NCBI GenBank assembly: GCA_028696755.1
Contig: JAQVGK010000042.1
Span: 1-10,823 of the forward strand
From: Bacteroidales bacterium
GTDB lineage: Bacteria; Bacteroidota; Bacteroidia; Bacteroidales; ML635J-15
Length of the DNA stretch: 10,823 nt
Direction: 5' to 3'
A model generated the notes under the pieces. That model ran no database searches, had not been told where the DNA came from, and saw only the letters and a list, made by a program, of their open reading frames with translations. Positions 1 to 8,124 of the stretch are shown piece after piece. Each line of letters opens with the position of its first letter. Position 1 is the first letter of the stretch. A program made the position numbers and the translations under genes.

Positions 1-1023
1 TTATTTCTGGCGGTTTTGTTTTTAACCGGTTTTATCTTTGTTTCTCAAGCTCAAGAGGCAAAACAGTACAAAGCAGGATGCATTGTTTTTTACAATATCG
101 AAAATCTTTTCGACACCATTCCGGGAAGTAACGACAAAGAATTTGCTCCCGACAGCAAGAAAAAATGGAATACCAAGAAGTATTTCGATAAAATGGAAAC
201 TATGGGCTCGGTTATCGTTCAGGTTGGTGCCGATTTTACAAAAACTGCTCCAGCAATTGTTGGCTTAAGCGAAATCGAAAATATGACAGTGCTCAAAGAT
301 CTTGTTAATGCTCCTTCGATGAAGCCTTACGATTATCAGATTGTGCATTTCGACGGTTCTGATTATCGTGGTGTTGATTGTGCATTATTGTACAGACCCG
401 AATTTTTTAAAGTTACGAATACTGCTATGCATGTCGTTCGAACTCCCGACGATCCCGACTTCCGCACTCGTGACCAATTACTTGTAAGTGGAATTTACGA
501 TGGTGAAGAAATGCACTTTATTATCCTTCACTGGCCATCACGTAGGGGAGGAGAGAAAAGAAGCGCTCCAAAACGCGCAGCCGCTGCCGATGTTACTCGT
601 CATATTGTTGACTCAATCATGGCAATAAATCCAAAAGCAAAAATTGTTTGCATGGGCGACCTTAACGATGATCCGATTGACAAAAGCGTGAAAGAACATC
701 TTAAGACTTCAAGCACAAAAGAAGGTGCTGTTACGCCGATACTATACAATCCAATGGAAGATCTTTATAAAAAAGGAATCGGTTCTCTTGCATATCAGGA
801 TAAATGGAATTTGTTCGATCAAATTGTAATTTCACCAGCATTTCTTGATAAAGACATGAGCACTTACAGCTTTTATCAGGCACACATTTTTAACAAACCA
901 TTTTTAATGCAAAAAGAAGGTCGTTTCAAAGGATATCCTTTCCGCACTTATGTTGGCAATACCTACATGGGTGGTTACAGCGACCATTTTCCGGCGTATA
1001 TTTATATTTTGAAGGAAATTTAG
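1..1023 (+). CDS. Secreted endonuclease/exonuclease/phosphatase-family protein (5' end outside window)
   Basis: The frame is open from base 1, so the true start lies upstream of the window; a TTG at 16 falls inside the signal peptide and is not a credible start. The visible N-terminus is hydrophobic (LFLAVLFLTGFIFV) and ends in SQA-Q, a likely signal peptidase I site, so the product is probably exported. The EEP fold motifs appear in order: YNIENLF just after the signal peptide, LSEIEN (metal-binding Glu), DYRGVD, the HWPSRRGG active-site stretch, GDLND, WNLFDQIV and the C-terminal YSDHFP. All expected metal and catalytic residues of a Mg-dependent phosphodiesterase are present, so the enzyme should be active. 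Family knowledge supports an extracellular or periplasmic nuclease; the substrate (DNA, RNA or a phosphoester) cannot be told from sequence. It converges with the HelD-like gene, and the two stops are about 100 bp apart. Confidence 0.9.
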   Translation, partial: LFLAVLFLTGFIFVSQAQEAKQYKAGCIVFYNIENLFDTIPGSNDKEFAPDSKKKWNTKKYFDKMETMGSVIVQVGADFTKTAPAIVGLSEIENMTVLKDLVNAPSMKPYDYQIVHFDGSDYRGVDCALLYRPEFFKVTNTAMHVVRTPDDPDFRTRDQLLVSGIYDGEEMHFIILHWPSRRGGEKRSAPKRAAAADVTRHIVDSIMAINPKAKIVCMGDLNDDPIDKSVKEHLKTSSTKEGAVTPILYNPMEDLYKKGIGSLAYQDKWNLFDQIVISPAFLDKDMSTYSFYQAHIFNKPFLMQKEGRFKGYPFRTYVGNTYMGGYSDHFPAYIYILKEI

Positions 1024-1053
1024 GAAGTGCCTGATTTTACAATTAATTGAATT

Positions 1054-1110
1054 TTTGCAATGAATACAGTAGGTCAAATTCATGAATTTGACCTACATAA
1101 GCATTGCAAA
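1054..1110. terminator. Bidirectional hairpin terminator with a perfect 28-bp palindrome
   Basis: Bases 1069-1096 form a perfect palindrome (14-bp arms, GTAGGTCAAATTCA and its complement). It is enclosed by a second pairing, TTTGCAATG (1054-1062) with CATTGCAAA (1102-1110), separated from the inner stem by a small asymmetric internal loop. A/T runs flank the structure. It fills the gap between two convergent genes, so it most likely stops transcription from both sides. A dispersed palindromic element or a protein-binding site is possible but less likely given the position. Confidence 0.75.
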
Positions 1111-1124
1111 TTAACATTCCAAGT

Positions 1125-3185
1125 TCACCCCTCCACCAACTCCGTAACCTCTCCTGTATATGTCAGCATAAGTTTGTGCATGGCGCGGGTGCAGGCAACG
1201 TAAAGCAGATTTCGGTCGTAATTGCTTTGGTAGTTTTTGTTGTCGGCATCGGGAACAATAACTATGTCGAATTCTAAGCCTTTTGCAAGATTTACCGGGC
1301 AAACCACCACTCCAGCTGCAAAAACTTCGGTATCTTCCTTAATCAAACTTGCTGGAATTTTGCTTTTCGAGATTGCAGTAAAGATGTTTTTCGCATGTTT
1401 TTCGCTTTTGCAAATTATGCCCATTGACTTATGCCCAGATTCTCTGAATGAAATCATCTCGGCAAGTATTGCAGCTGTTTGATCAATTGGCGATTCAAAC
1501 CCTGCTAGTATTGGTTTTTCTCCATGTCGGCGCATGGCTGTCATCTCGGGTGAGGCCAGTATTTTTTTTGCAAATTCGGTAATTTCCCATGAAGAACGGT
1601 ACGATTTGGTTAGTTTAACATAATCGGAACCCGGAAATGCTTTTTTGATAGATGAGGCATCGGCAGAACTGAATGGATTTACCGATTGATTTATATCCCC
1701 AAGAATTGTCTTTCGACACGGAAAAACCTGTGAGATTACGGCATATTGAACATAATTGTAATCCTGCATCTCGTCGATAATCAAATGCCTGATTTTTTCG
1801 AATCGTTTAATTCCTTCGAGTTTATGTTTAAGGTAAATCAATGGGAAAACATCGCAATACTCGAGTTTACCTGCGGTTGAAGCATACAAATCGGGACGTT
1901 TCATCCAATCGTAAAAACCCTTATAATAGTCGCGAAGTGTGCTGTGTTTTAGCATTCCGCCAAGCTTTTTACGAATTTCGCCTCTTTCTTCGGTACTGAT
2001 ATCGTAATTGTAATAAATGCGGATGTTTTCCTCAATATCTTTTATTATTTGCGGCATTCTTTTCTGCACAGTTAGGCGATGCAGCGACTTAAATCTTTCT
2101 TCTATAAACCAAGCAGGAACTAAAAAACGTTTAACCCAAATATCGGTAGCAACAAAGCTATTGTTTTCGATATTAACCAGATACGAATTAAGCTGGTGAA
2201 TTAATTCTTCGGAGGATTTAAAGCGAACTCTTTCTTCAAAAGCAGGATCATTATTTTCGAGCAAATACTGAACTTGCTGATAGAAAGTCTGGAATTTAAT
2301 TTTGTTTTCGAGAAGTTCGGCGGCTATTTCTTCCATCCCACGTGCCGGAATATTTTCTTCGCCAAGTTCGGGCAAAACTCCCGAGATGTAATCGGAGAAA
2401 ACCTTGTTTGGTGAGATAATCATAATTTCGTCCGATTTTAATTCATCTTTAAAGCGATAAAGTAAAAAAGCAATACGGTGCATCGCAACCGAAGTCTTGC
2501 CCGAGCCAGCAACGCCCTGAATAATGAGAGCTTCGGCTTTTTCGTTACGGATTATCGCATTTTGGTCGCGCTGAATTGTCGAAACGATATTCTTCATCCT
2601 TTCGTCGGAAGTCTGGCTAAGTTCCTTTTGCAAAATATCGTCGAGGATATTTAGTGCAGTGTCGAGCATAAAATCCAGATTCCCGTTTACGATTCTGTAT
2701 TGGCGCTTTAAGCTCATGTCGCCGGTAATTTTTCCTGATGGAGAATTAAAACTCACAATGCCAGGTTCGTGATCGTAGTAAAGCGATGAAACCGGAGCGC
2801 GCCAATCGAAGATAATGCTTTTGCGAGTATCGGTATCAATAAACGAATGTGTGCCTATGTATATGCTAAGCGTTTCTTTCGATTTGCGAGGTTTAGTCTC
2901 TTTGAAATCTATACGTCCGAAAAAGGGAGAAATCCTTAGTTTAAGAAGCTTTTTCTTTTGTTCCACAGCATTTTCGCCGCTTCTGGCACCACGAGCAATA
3001 GCCATTCTCATCCCATAGCGCTCAAAATTATCCATTTCGGCTTTGTTCTCGTACAAATACACTTTGTTCTCGCGCAACTGCTCGGCAAAATCAATGATAT
3101 TATCATCAATTCTACTCATTGCTGCATCAATCATCTGCTGCACCTGTGCTATCCAATTGCGTTCGTCTTGTTCGGTTGTGTTCAT
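1125..3185 (-). CDS. HelD-like UvrD/Rep-superfamily ATPase (RNA polymerase recycling factor type)
   Basis: The product is a complete 686-aa superfamily 1A motor protein. The N-terminal 60 residues are charged and helical, like the arm HelD proteins insert into RNA polymerase. The signature FFGRIDF (about 88-94) and IFDWRAPVSSLYYD (about 125-138) is characteristic of HelD rather than UvrD, PcrA or Rep. Motor motifs in order are: Walker A GVAGSGKTS (224-232), Walker B LIIDEMQD (468-475), GDINQS (496-501), the YRSS arginine motif (529-532), KGLEFD (635-640) and YVACTRA (662-668). HelD homologues in Firmicutes and actinobacteria use ATP to release stalled or drug-bound RNA polymerase from DNA; whether the Bacteroidota form does the same is inference. 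The ATG at 3185 is chosen because the HelD-like N-terminal helix begins there; there is no clear Shine-Dalgarno. The gene is monocistronic, with the repeat region behind it. Confidence 0.88.
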   Translation of the reverse strand: MNTTEQDERNWIAQVQQMIDAAMSRIDDNIIDFAEQLRENKVYLYENKAEMDNFERYGMRMAIARGARSGENAVEQKKKLLKLRISPFFGRIDFKETKPRKSKETLSIYIGTHSFIDTDTRKSIIFDWRAPVSSLYYDHEPGIVSFNSPSGKITGDMSLKRQYRIVNGNLDFMLDTALNILDDILQKELSQTSDERMKNIVSTIQRDQNAIIRNEKAEALIIQGVAGSGKTSVAMHRIAFLLYRFKDELKSDEIMIISPNKVFSDYISGVLPELGEENIPARGMEEIAAELLENKIKFQTFYQQVQYLLENNDPAFEERVRFKSSEELIHQLNSYLVNIENNSFVATDIWVKRFLVPAWFIEERFKSLHRLTVQKRMPQIIKDIEENIRIYYNYDISTEERGEIRKKLGGMLKHSTLRDYYKGFYDWMKRPDLYASTAGKLEYCDVFPLIYLKHKLEGIKRFEKIRHLIIDEMQDYNYVQYAVISQVFPCRKTILGDINQSVNPFSSADASSIKKAFPGSDYVKLTKSYRSSWEITEFAKKILASPEMTAMRRHGEKPILAGFESPIDQTAAILAEMISFRESGHKSMGIICKSEKHAKNIFTAISKSKIPASLIKEDTEVFAAGVVVCPVNLAKGLEFDIVIVPDADNKNYQSNYDRNLLYVACTRAMHKLMLTYTGEVTELVEG

Positions 3186-3205
3186 GATTCTTTGCTTTGC
3201 GGATG

Positions 3206-3213
3206 CAAAAATA
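3206..3213 (-). promoter_or_regulatory. Candidate -7 element for the HelD-like gene
   Basis: On the minus strand these bases read TATTTTTG, an exact match to the Bacteroidota TAnnTTTG -7 consensus, about 20 nt upstream of the ATG at 3185. No good TTTG -33 partner is seen at the usual spacing, and the implied leader would be very short, so the call is tentative. Confidence 0.35.
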
Positions 3214-3256
3214 TAAAAAATGGGGGAGTTTTTTTTAATGTTCTAGTTTTCGTTAT

Positions 3257-3859
3257 AAAGGCTAAGGCTGAGGCTAAGGCTAAGGTGGGATTTTGCAAAG
3301 TTTTGTTTTTTTATCTGACATTTTACAAAAAGGCGAAGGCTAAGGCTGAGGCTAAGGTGGGTTTGGACATGGATTTATCATTGTGCTGGATGTTAGACTC
3401 CACACTTATTGTTCTTAATTCGAATGTTCTGATGTTCGAATGTTCTTCTGTTCAAATCTAAGTCAGAAAGGCGAAGGCTGAGGCTAAGGAGGGATTTTGC
3501 ATGGATTTATAATTGTGCTGAATGTTAGACTCTGCACTATTGTTCATAATTCGAATGTTCTGATGCTCGAATGTTCTTCTGTTCAAATCTAAGTCAAAAA
3601 GGCGAAGGCAGAGGCTGAGGCTAAGGAGGGGTTGTGCAGGGGTTTTGATTTGTGCTGATTTTTTGTCAGACCCTTTTGTTCTTACTTCGAATGTTCGAAT
3701 GTTCGATTGTTCTTCTGTTCAAATCTAAGTCAGAAAGGCGTAGACTAAGGCTAAAGCTAAGGTGGAATTTTGCTGGGGTTTGGATTTGTGCTGTTTTTTT
3801 GTTCTTAACGCGGGTGTTTGGATGTTTTTCTGTTCGAGACGAAGTCAAAAAGCAGAAGG
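3257..3859. repeat. Composite tandem repeat region (five imperfect units)
   Basis: The region holds one partial and four fuller copies of a compound unit: about 3257-3326 (partial), 3327-3464, 3465-3595, 3596-3731 and 3732-3846, then a decayed unit start to 3859. Each full unit starts with AAAGGCG followed by a hexamer array alternating AAGGCT and GAGGCT, then AAGGTGG or AAGGAGG. A spacer follows that usually contains ATTTGTGCTG or ATTGTGCTG, then an octamer array, and the unit closes with CTAAGTC. Units 1-3 are very alike; unit 4 is shorter and degraded. Frames crossing it give only Lys-Ala/Glu-Ala repeats and low-complexity residues, so it is not read as coding. It separates the HelD-like gene from the defence-type genes. 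Confidence 0.9.
3419..3725. repeat. Octamer arrays within the composite repeat (three copies)
   Basis: Three arrays of five consecutive 8-bp units sit at 3419-3458, 3550-3589 and 3686-3725. The first reads TTCGAATG, TTCTGATG, TTCGAATG, TTCTTCTG, TTCAAATC. The second differs by one base in its third unit; the third has TTCGAATG twice and then TTCGATTG. The last two octamers are identical in all three arrays. TTCGAA is itself palindromic. Array length is constant while the hexamer arrays between them vary in number, so the two parts seem to change by different routes. Confidence 0.85.
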
Positions 3860-4047
3860 TTTGCAAAAAACATATTCTATAATTACTGCAAAAAATCTAT
3901 TTTGTGATGCACCCAAAATCAAAAATCCACCGCCATTCTCTTTCCTCAAATTTTTATTATATTTGTCCTCAAAATCAAACTTGCTGACTATTATTTTGTA
4001 ACAGAAAAGAGATTTGTTGGCGTAAACATAACTTGAGAATTAACTTT
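3860..4047 (+). promoter_or_regulatory. Upstream region of the restriction-modification gene with a candidate -7 element
   Basis: This is AT-rich non-coding sequence between the repeat region and the restriction enzyme start. TATATTTG at 3958-3965 matches the Bacteroidota -7 consensus TAnnTTTG and would give a leader of roughly 75 nt, but no convincing TTTG -33 box lies 17-23 bp upstream. A second, imperfect candidate (TATTATTTTG) occurs near 3979-3988. No operator-like inverted repeat and no small regulator (C-protein) gene are seen. Confidence 0.3.
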
Positions 4048-7000
4048 ATGACAGAGCAATTACATATTCTTAAACCCAGAAAGGCGCTTAACAAAGCCTT
4101 TTTAAAAGTGAAGCCGAATAGAAGCGAAATAGAAGCTTTTAAGTCGAATCTTACTCACTTGCTCGATAGCATAAATGATGGCGAATCGGAAGAGTTTCAC
4201 AAAAATCTTGTAATTGATTTCCTTAAGAAAACTTATTACGATCCAAATCACTTTATCAATACAAAAGGACGCAACGATCTGGTTATTCACAACGGCGAGA
4301 AAGCAAGTTCTACCGTGGGCGTTATTGTAGAAGCTAAAAAACCGACAAATAAATCGGAAATGCTTAAAGTTTACGCTGCCAATGATTCGCACGAACAAAT
4401 GATTGCGAAAATAAATACTAAGGCTTTTCAAGAACTGGTGTTGTATTATCTGCGCGAGAGAATCACACATAAAAATATCGAAATTAAATATCTTATCGCT
4501 ACAAATATTAACGAATGGTTTATTTTCGATGCTACAACTTTCGACCGCCTGTTCGCACAGAATAAAATCCTTGTAAAGCAATTCGCAGATTTCGAAGCTG
4601 GGCGATTGGCCGATACCAAAACCGATTTCTTCTACAAACAAATTGCAGAACCTTTTATTACGGGCATTAAGCAAAGCATAGAATACACTTATTTCGACAT
4701 TCGCGAATACGAAAAACCACTGCGAAACGCTGATTTAAAAGACGACAATAAACTAATTGCATTATTCAAATTACTTTCGCCCGAGCATTTGCTAAAATTG
4801 CCGTTTACCAACGATAGCAACAGCCTCGACAGAAGATTTTATGGAGAGCTGCTTCACATAATCGGGTTGACCGAAACAAAAGAAGGAAGCAAAAAAATAA
4901 TCGAACGCAACAAAGAAGGCGAACGAAATTCGGGCACTTTCATTGAAAATGCAATTATCCAGTTAGATAGCCTCGATAAGATTTCGCGACTCGAGAATCC
5001 AAGTCAGTTTGGAGCAAAAATGCAAGAAAGGCTTTTTAATGTTGCTTTGGAATTGAGCATTACATGGATAAACCGTATTTTGTTTTTGAAACTGCTCGAA
5101 GCTCAGTTGATCACTTATCATAAAGGCGACAAAGCCTACGAATTTTTGAATTTCCAAAAAATACAGGATTACGACGATTTAAACAGCTTGTTTTTTCAGG
5201 TTCTTGCCCGCAAGCCAAACGAGCGCAACGAAGATGTAAAATCGGCATTCTCAAAAGTTCCGTATCTCAACTCTTCGCTTTTCGAGCCTACCGAAATTGA
5301 ACATTCTACACTATTTATCAGTCAGTTGCGTAACGACAAAGCTATTCCGCTTTTTCCGCTTACCGTTTTAAAGGACGATAAAGGTAAAAAGCGAACTGGC
5401 GAACTTAATCCGCTCGAATATTTATTTGCATTTTTGAGTGCTTACGATTTTACCAGCGAAGGCAGCGAGGACATTCAAGAAGACAACAAAACCCTTATAA
5501 ATGCTTCGGTTCTTGGACTTATTTTCGAGAAAATAAACGGTTACAAAGACGGTTCGTTCTTTACTCCTGGTTTTATTACCATGTACATGTGCCGCGAAAC
5601 CATTCGTAAAGCTGTGATTCAGAAATTTAACGAAGCAAAAGGCTGGAATTGCGAGGATATAAATTCGCTTTACGATAAAATTGACGACCGCGCCGAAGCA
5701 AATAAAATTGTAAACGACATTAAGATTTGTGATCCTGCTGTTGGTTCCGGACACTTTTTAGTTTCTGCACTTAACGAAATGATTGCCATAAAAAGCGATC
5801 TTAAAATATTGCAAGACCGCGATGGACGACGTTTAAAAGAGTATCATTTCGAGGTTGTAAACGACGAGTTGATTGTTACCGACGAAGATGGCGAACTTTT
5901 CGAGTACAATCCTGCGAATAAGGAAAGCCAGCGGATACAAGAAACTTTGTTTCACGAAAAGCAGACAATTATCGAAAACTGTTTGTTTGGTGTTGATATA
6001 AATCCAAATTCGGTAAAGATTTGTCGTTTGCGTTTGTGGATCGAGCTATTAAAAAATGCCTATTACAAAAACGAAACCGAGCTTGAGACACTGCCAAATA
6101 TTGACATTAACATAAAATGTGGAAACTCGCTGATAAGTCGTTTTGCTATTGATGCCGATTTAAAGCAAGCTTTGCGAAAAAGTGCCAGCAAGTGGACAAT
6201 CGACAGTTACAGAATTGCTGTTGACACCTACCGCAATGCCCAAAGCAAGGAGCAGAAGCGCGAAATGGAACGTTTGATAAACGAAATAAAAACCAATTTC
6301 CGCAGCGAGATTTCGCAAAACGACCCAAAAGTAAAACGCCTCAGGAATTTAAGTGGCGAATTGTTTACCATGACCAACCAAGGCCAGCTTTTTGAGCTTT
6401 CGAAAAAAGAAAAAGCCGATTGGAACGCCAAAGTTACCAAGCTCAGCGCCGAAGTAAAGAAACTTGAAACCGAGATAGAAGAAATTAAAAATAACAAGAT
6501 TTATGAAAATGCCTTCGAGTGGCGCTTCGAGTTTCCCGAAGTACTAAACGACAACGGCGATTTTGTAGGCTTTGATGTGGTGATTGGGAATCCGCCGTAC
6601 TTTCAGATACAATACAGTGATTATAGCAATTGTGACTATTTTAAATCATTTAAAGTATTTGAAAGGACAGGTGATATTTACTCATTGTTTTTTGAAAAGT
6701 CAATTGAAATAATTCGAGAAAAAGGGGTGTTATCACTTATTACATCAAACCGATTTTGCAACACAAATTATGGGTTAAGGACGAGAGATTTTCTCTCAAA
6801 ATTCAAATTGCTTACATTGATTAACTTCAACGATGTTGATGTGTTTGAAGAAGCAAACGTAAGTACAATAATTATTTCATTAGCAAAGGAGCAAGCGGAA
6901 GAAAATAATAAATTTAGTACAATTCAAATTGACAATTTAAAATTGGCGCAAACCATAGGAACTACGTCTCTTTTTGCAAATAACAATTCAAATCAAAAAT

Positions 7001-7833
7001 ATTTTGGTAAGGAACAATGGGTTTTTAGTGATAATAAAATTCTCGACTTAAAATATAAGATAAAAAGTAAATCAATTTCACTTTCACAAGTTGAAGATAT
7101 TAAAATTAATAGAGGCATCACAACTGGTGCTAATAGTATTTTTATTATTTCTAAAGAGGTTGGCGACATGTTAATATCGAAGGATCATAAGAATTCTGAA
7201 ATTATTAGACCAGTATTGAAAGGTGCCGAAATTAAAAGGTATTTAGTTAAGGATTTCAATAATTATATTATTCTAACAAAAACAGGGGTTGAGATTGAAA
7301 AATATCCAGACATTTATAATTATCTAGTCAGCAATAAAAAAGAATTAGATAATGTTTATGAAGCCAAGAATGGGATGAAAAAATGGTATGAGTTGAGAAG
7401 ATGTTCATATTACGATTCATTTGAAGATGAGAAGCTTATCTGGACAAGACTTTCAGCAGTAAATTCATTTGCAATTAGCACAAAAAGGGAATATTCAATT
7501 GATAGTACTTCCTTTGCAACTGGCAAAAATTTAAAATATTATTGTGCATTATTAAATTCAAAACTAACACTTTTCTATTTTAAACTTGGTTCTGTAATCT
7601 GGGGAACTGACGGAATTAAATGGTTTGGTGATTATTTTGATTCTATACCAATAATAAATATTAATTCTGAAGAAATGAAACCGATAATTGACTTATATGA
7701 TAGAATTGTGATGTTTAAAGAGCACGCACAAGATACCGACACAACTCCGTTAGAGAACGAAATCGACCACTTAGTTTACCAGCTCTATGAATTAACGCCA
7801 GAGGAGATTGCGATAATTGAGGCTGGGGTGTAA
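4048..7833 (+). CDS. Single-chain type IIG-like restriction-modification enzyme (Eco57I-family N6-adenine methyltransferase with N-terminal nuclease)
   Basis: A 1261-aa fusion that should cut and methylate DNA at one recognition sequence. Near the N-terminus, ND (76-77) followed by VGVIVEAKKP with E95-x-K97 fits a PD-(D/E)XK nuclease core. A long helical region leads to SAM-binding motif I, DPAVGSGHF (562-570), and the adenine-methylase catalytic motif NPPY (848-851). The motif order is that of gamma-class N6-adenine methyltransferases. The stretch between the motifs is long and includes a charged coiled coil (about 787-821). After NPPY comes a TaqI-C-like target-recognition domain containing GITTGANSIF, then a conserved C-terminal helix (DHLVYQLYELTPEEI). 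The ATG at 4048 is preferred over an in-frame TTG 15 nt upstream. No separate S, R or control gene is adjacent, as expected of a stand-alone type IIG enzyme. The domain after NPPY has base composition unlike the rest of the gene. A methylase-only or BREX PglX-like role is less likely, because the nuclease residues are present and no brx genes are seen. Confidence 0.87.
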   Translation: MTEQLHILKPRKALNKAFLKVKPNRSEIEAFKSNLTHLLDSINDGESEEFHKNLVIDFLKKTYYDPNHFINTKGRNDLVIHNGEKASSTVGVIVEAKKPTNKSEMLKVYAANDSHEQMIAKINTKAFQELVLYYLRERITHKNIEIKYLIATNINEWFIFDATTFDRLFAQNKILVKQFADFEAGRLADTKTDFFYKQIAEPFITGIKQSIEYTYFDIREYEKPLRNADLKDDNKLIALFKLLSPEHLLKLPFTNDSNSLDRRFYGELLHIIGLTETKEGSKKIIERNKEGERNSGTFIENAIIQLDSLDKISRLENPSQFGAKMQERLFNVALELSITWINRILFLKLLEAQLITYHKGDKAYEFLNFQKIQDYDDLNSLFFQVLARKPNERNEDVKSAFSKVPYLNSSLFEPTEIEHSTLFISQLRNDKAIPLFPLTVLKDDKGKKRTGELNPLEYLFAFLSAYDFTSEGSEDIQEDNKTLINASVLGLIFEKINGYKDGSFFTPGFITMYMCRETIRKAVIQKFNEAKGWNCEDINSLYDKIDDRAEANKIVNDIKICDPAVGSGHFLVSALNEMIAIKSDLKILQDRDGRRLKEYHFEVVNDELIVTDEDGELFEYNPANKESQRIQETLFHEKQTIIENCLFGVDINPNSVKICRLRLWIELLKNAYYKNETELETLPNIDINIKCGNSLISRFAIDADLKQALRKSASKWTIDSYRIAVDTYRNAQSKEQKREMERLINEIKTNFRSEISQNDPKVKRLRNLSGELFTMTNQGQLFELSKKEKADWNAKVTKLSAEVKKLETEIEEIKNNKIYENAFEWRFEFPEVLNDNGDFVGFDVVIGNPPYFQIQYSDYSNCDYFKSFKVFERTGDIYSLFFEKSIEIIREKGVLSLITSNRFCNTNYGLRTRDFLSKFKLLTLINFNDVDVFEEANVSTIIISLAKEQAEENNKFSTIQIDNLKLAQTIGTTSLFANNNSNQKYFGKEQWVFSDNKILDLKYKIKSKSISLSQVEDIKINRGITTGANSIFIISKEVGDMLISKDHKNSEIIRPVLKGAEIKRYLVKDFNNYIILTKTGVEIEKYPDIYNYLVSNKKELDNVYEAKNGMKKWYELRRCSYYDSFEDEKLIWTRLSAVNSFAISTKREYSIDSTSFATGKNLKYYCALLNSKLTLFYFKLGSVIWGTDGIKWFGDYFDSIPIININSEEMKPIIDLYDRIVMFKEHAQDTDTTPLENEIDHLVYQLYELTPEEIAIIEAGV
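6603..7725 (+). other. AT-rich target-recognition segment, probable recombined specificity module
   Basis: From the codon after NPPYF to just before the conserved C-terminal helix, base composition and codon choice change abruptly. Hand counts of 60-base blocks give 38, 47 and 45% G+C at 6241, 6301 and 6421; 25, 18 and 23% at 6901, 7021 and 7261; and 42% at 7741. The segment coincides with the expected recognition domain (residues about 852-1226). The frame is uninterrupted, so the hybrid enzyme is intact. The likeliest reading is exchange of the specificity module by recombination at the conserved flanks. The exact edges are uncertain by some tens of bases. Confidence 0.7.
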
Positions 7834-7973
7834 TTTTTGTTAAATTTGGGGAGTTTTTGTGAAAATCTTAATGCGTTTTCATATTCACTTTTGCAGAGTG
7901 CCCTGTAAATAAGCATTTGCAAACCAAGTGCTAATGTGTTAATAAAAATCTTAAAAATAATATTAACATTTGT
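7834..7973. other. Spacer downstream of the restriction gene
   Basis: No gene is seen here. A weak hairpin (TGAAAA at 7860-7865 with TTTTCA at 7876-7881) lies just after the restriction enzyme stop and may aid termination, but its stem is short and A/T-only apart from one pair. The rest is AT-rich and leads into the promoter of the next gene. Confidence 0.4.
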
Positions 7974-8004
7974 TTTGATTATAGAAAGGGATTTAGTAGT
8001 TTTG
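7974..8004 (+). promoter_or_regulatory. Bacteroidota-type promoter of the first TIR gene
   Basis: TTTG at 7974-7977 and TAGTTTTG at 7997-8004 form a -33/-7 pair with 19-bp spacing, matching TTTG-N(17-23)-TAnnTTTG. Transcription would begin roughly 5-10 nt after 8004, giving a leader of about 110 nt before the ATG at 8125. The block 7961-8009 is nearly repeated in front of the second TIR gene at 9365-9413. The leader contains no clear Shine-Dalgarno and no convincing open frame (one 6-codon ATG frame only). Confidence 0.72.
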
Positions 8005-8124
8005 TGGGGTGCTATTCAGAATTATATAAATAATATTCATAGATTATAAAAGATTAGACTATGTTGTTATGGAAATCTTAGCACAAACTTATAACTAATA
8101 ACACAGTAAAAATAATTATATAAG

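Noticed and set aside
2958..3461. Long plus-strand open frame with Lys-Ala/Glu-Ala repeats
   Set aside because: It lies antisense to the start of the HelD-like gene and then translates the hexamer repeat; the repetitive residues come from the DNA repeat, and there is no coherent protein.
3257..3859. CRISPR array
   Set aside because: Units are 115-138 bp, made of internal short tandem repeats, and the between-repeat parts are themselves similar; there are no unique spacers and no cas genes.
4033..4047. TTG start 15 nt upstream for the restriction enzyme
   Set aside because: The in-frame ATG at 4048 begins a sequence that reads naturally as the N-terminus; the extra five residues add nothing recognisable and TTG starts are rare.
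4102..4674. 190-codon minus-strand open frame inside the restriction gene
   Set aside because: It is antisense to a clear domain-bearing gene; the translation has no recognisable motif.
4048..7833. BREX PglX or type I HsdM
   Set aside because: No brx/pgl or hsdS/hsdR genes are nearby, and the N-terminal E-x-K nuclease motif supports a self-contained restriction enzyme.
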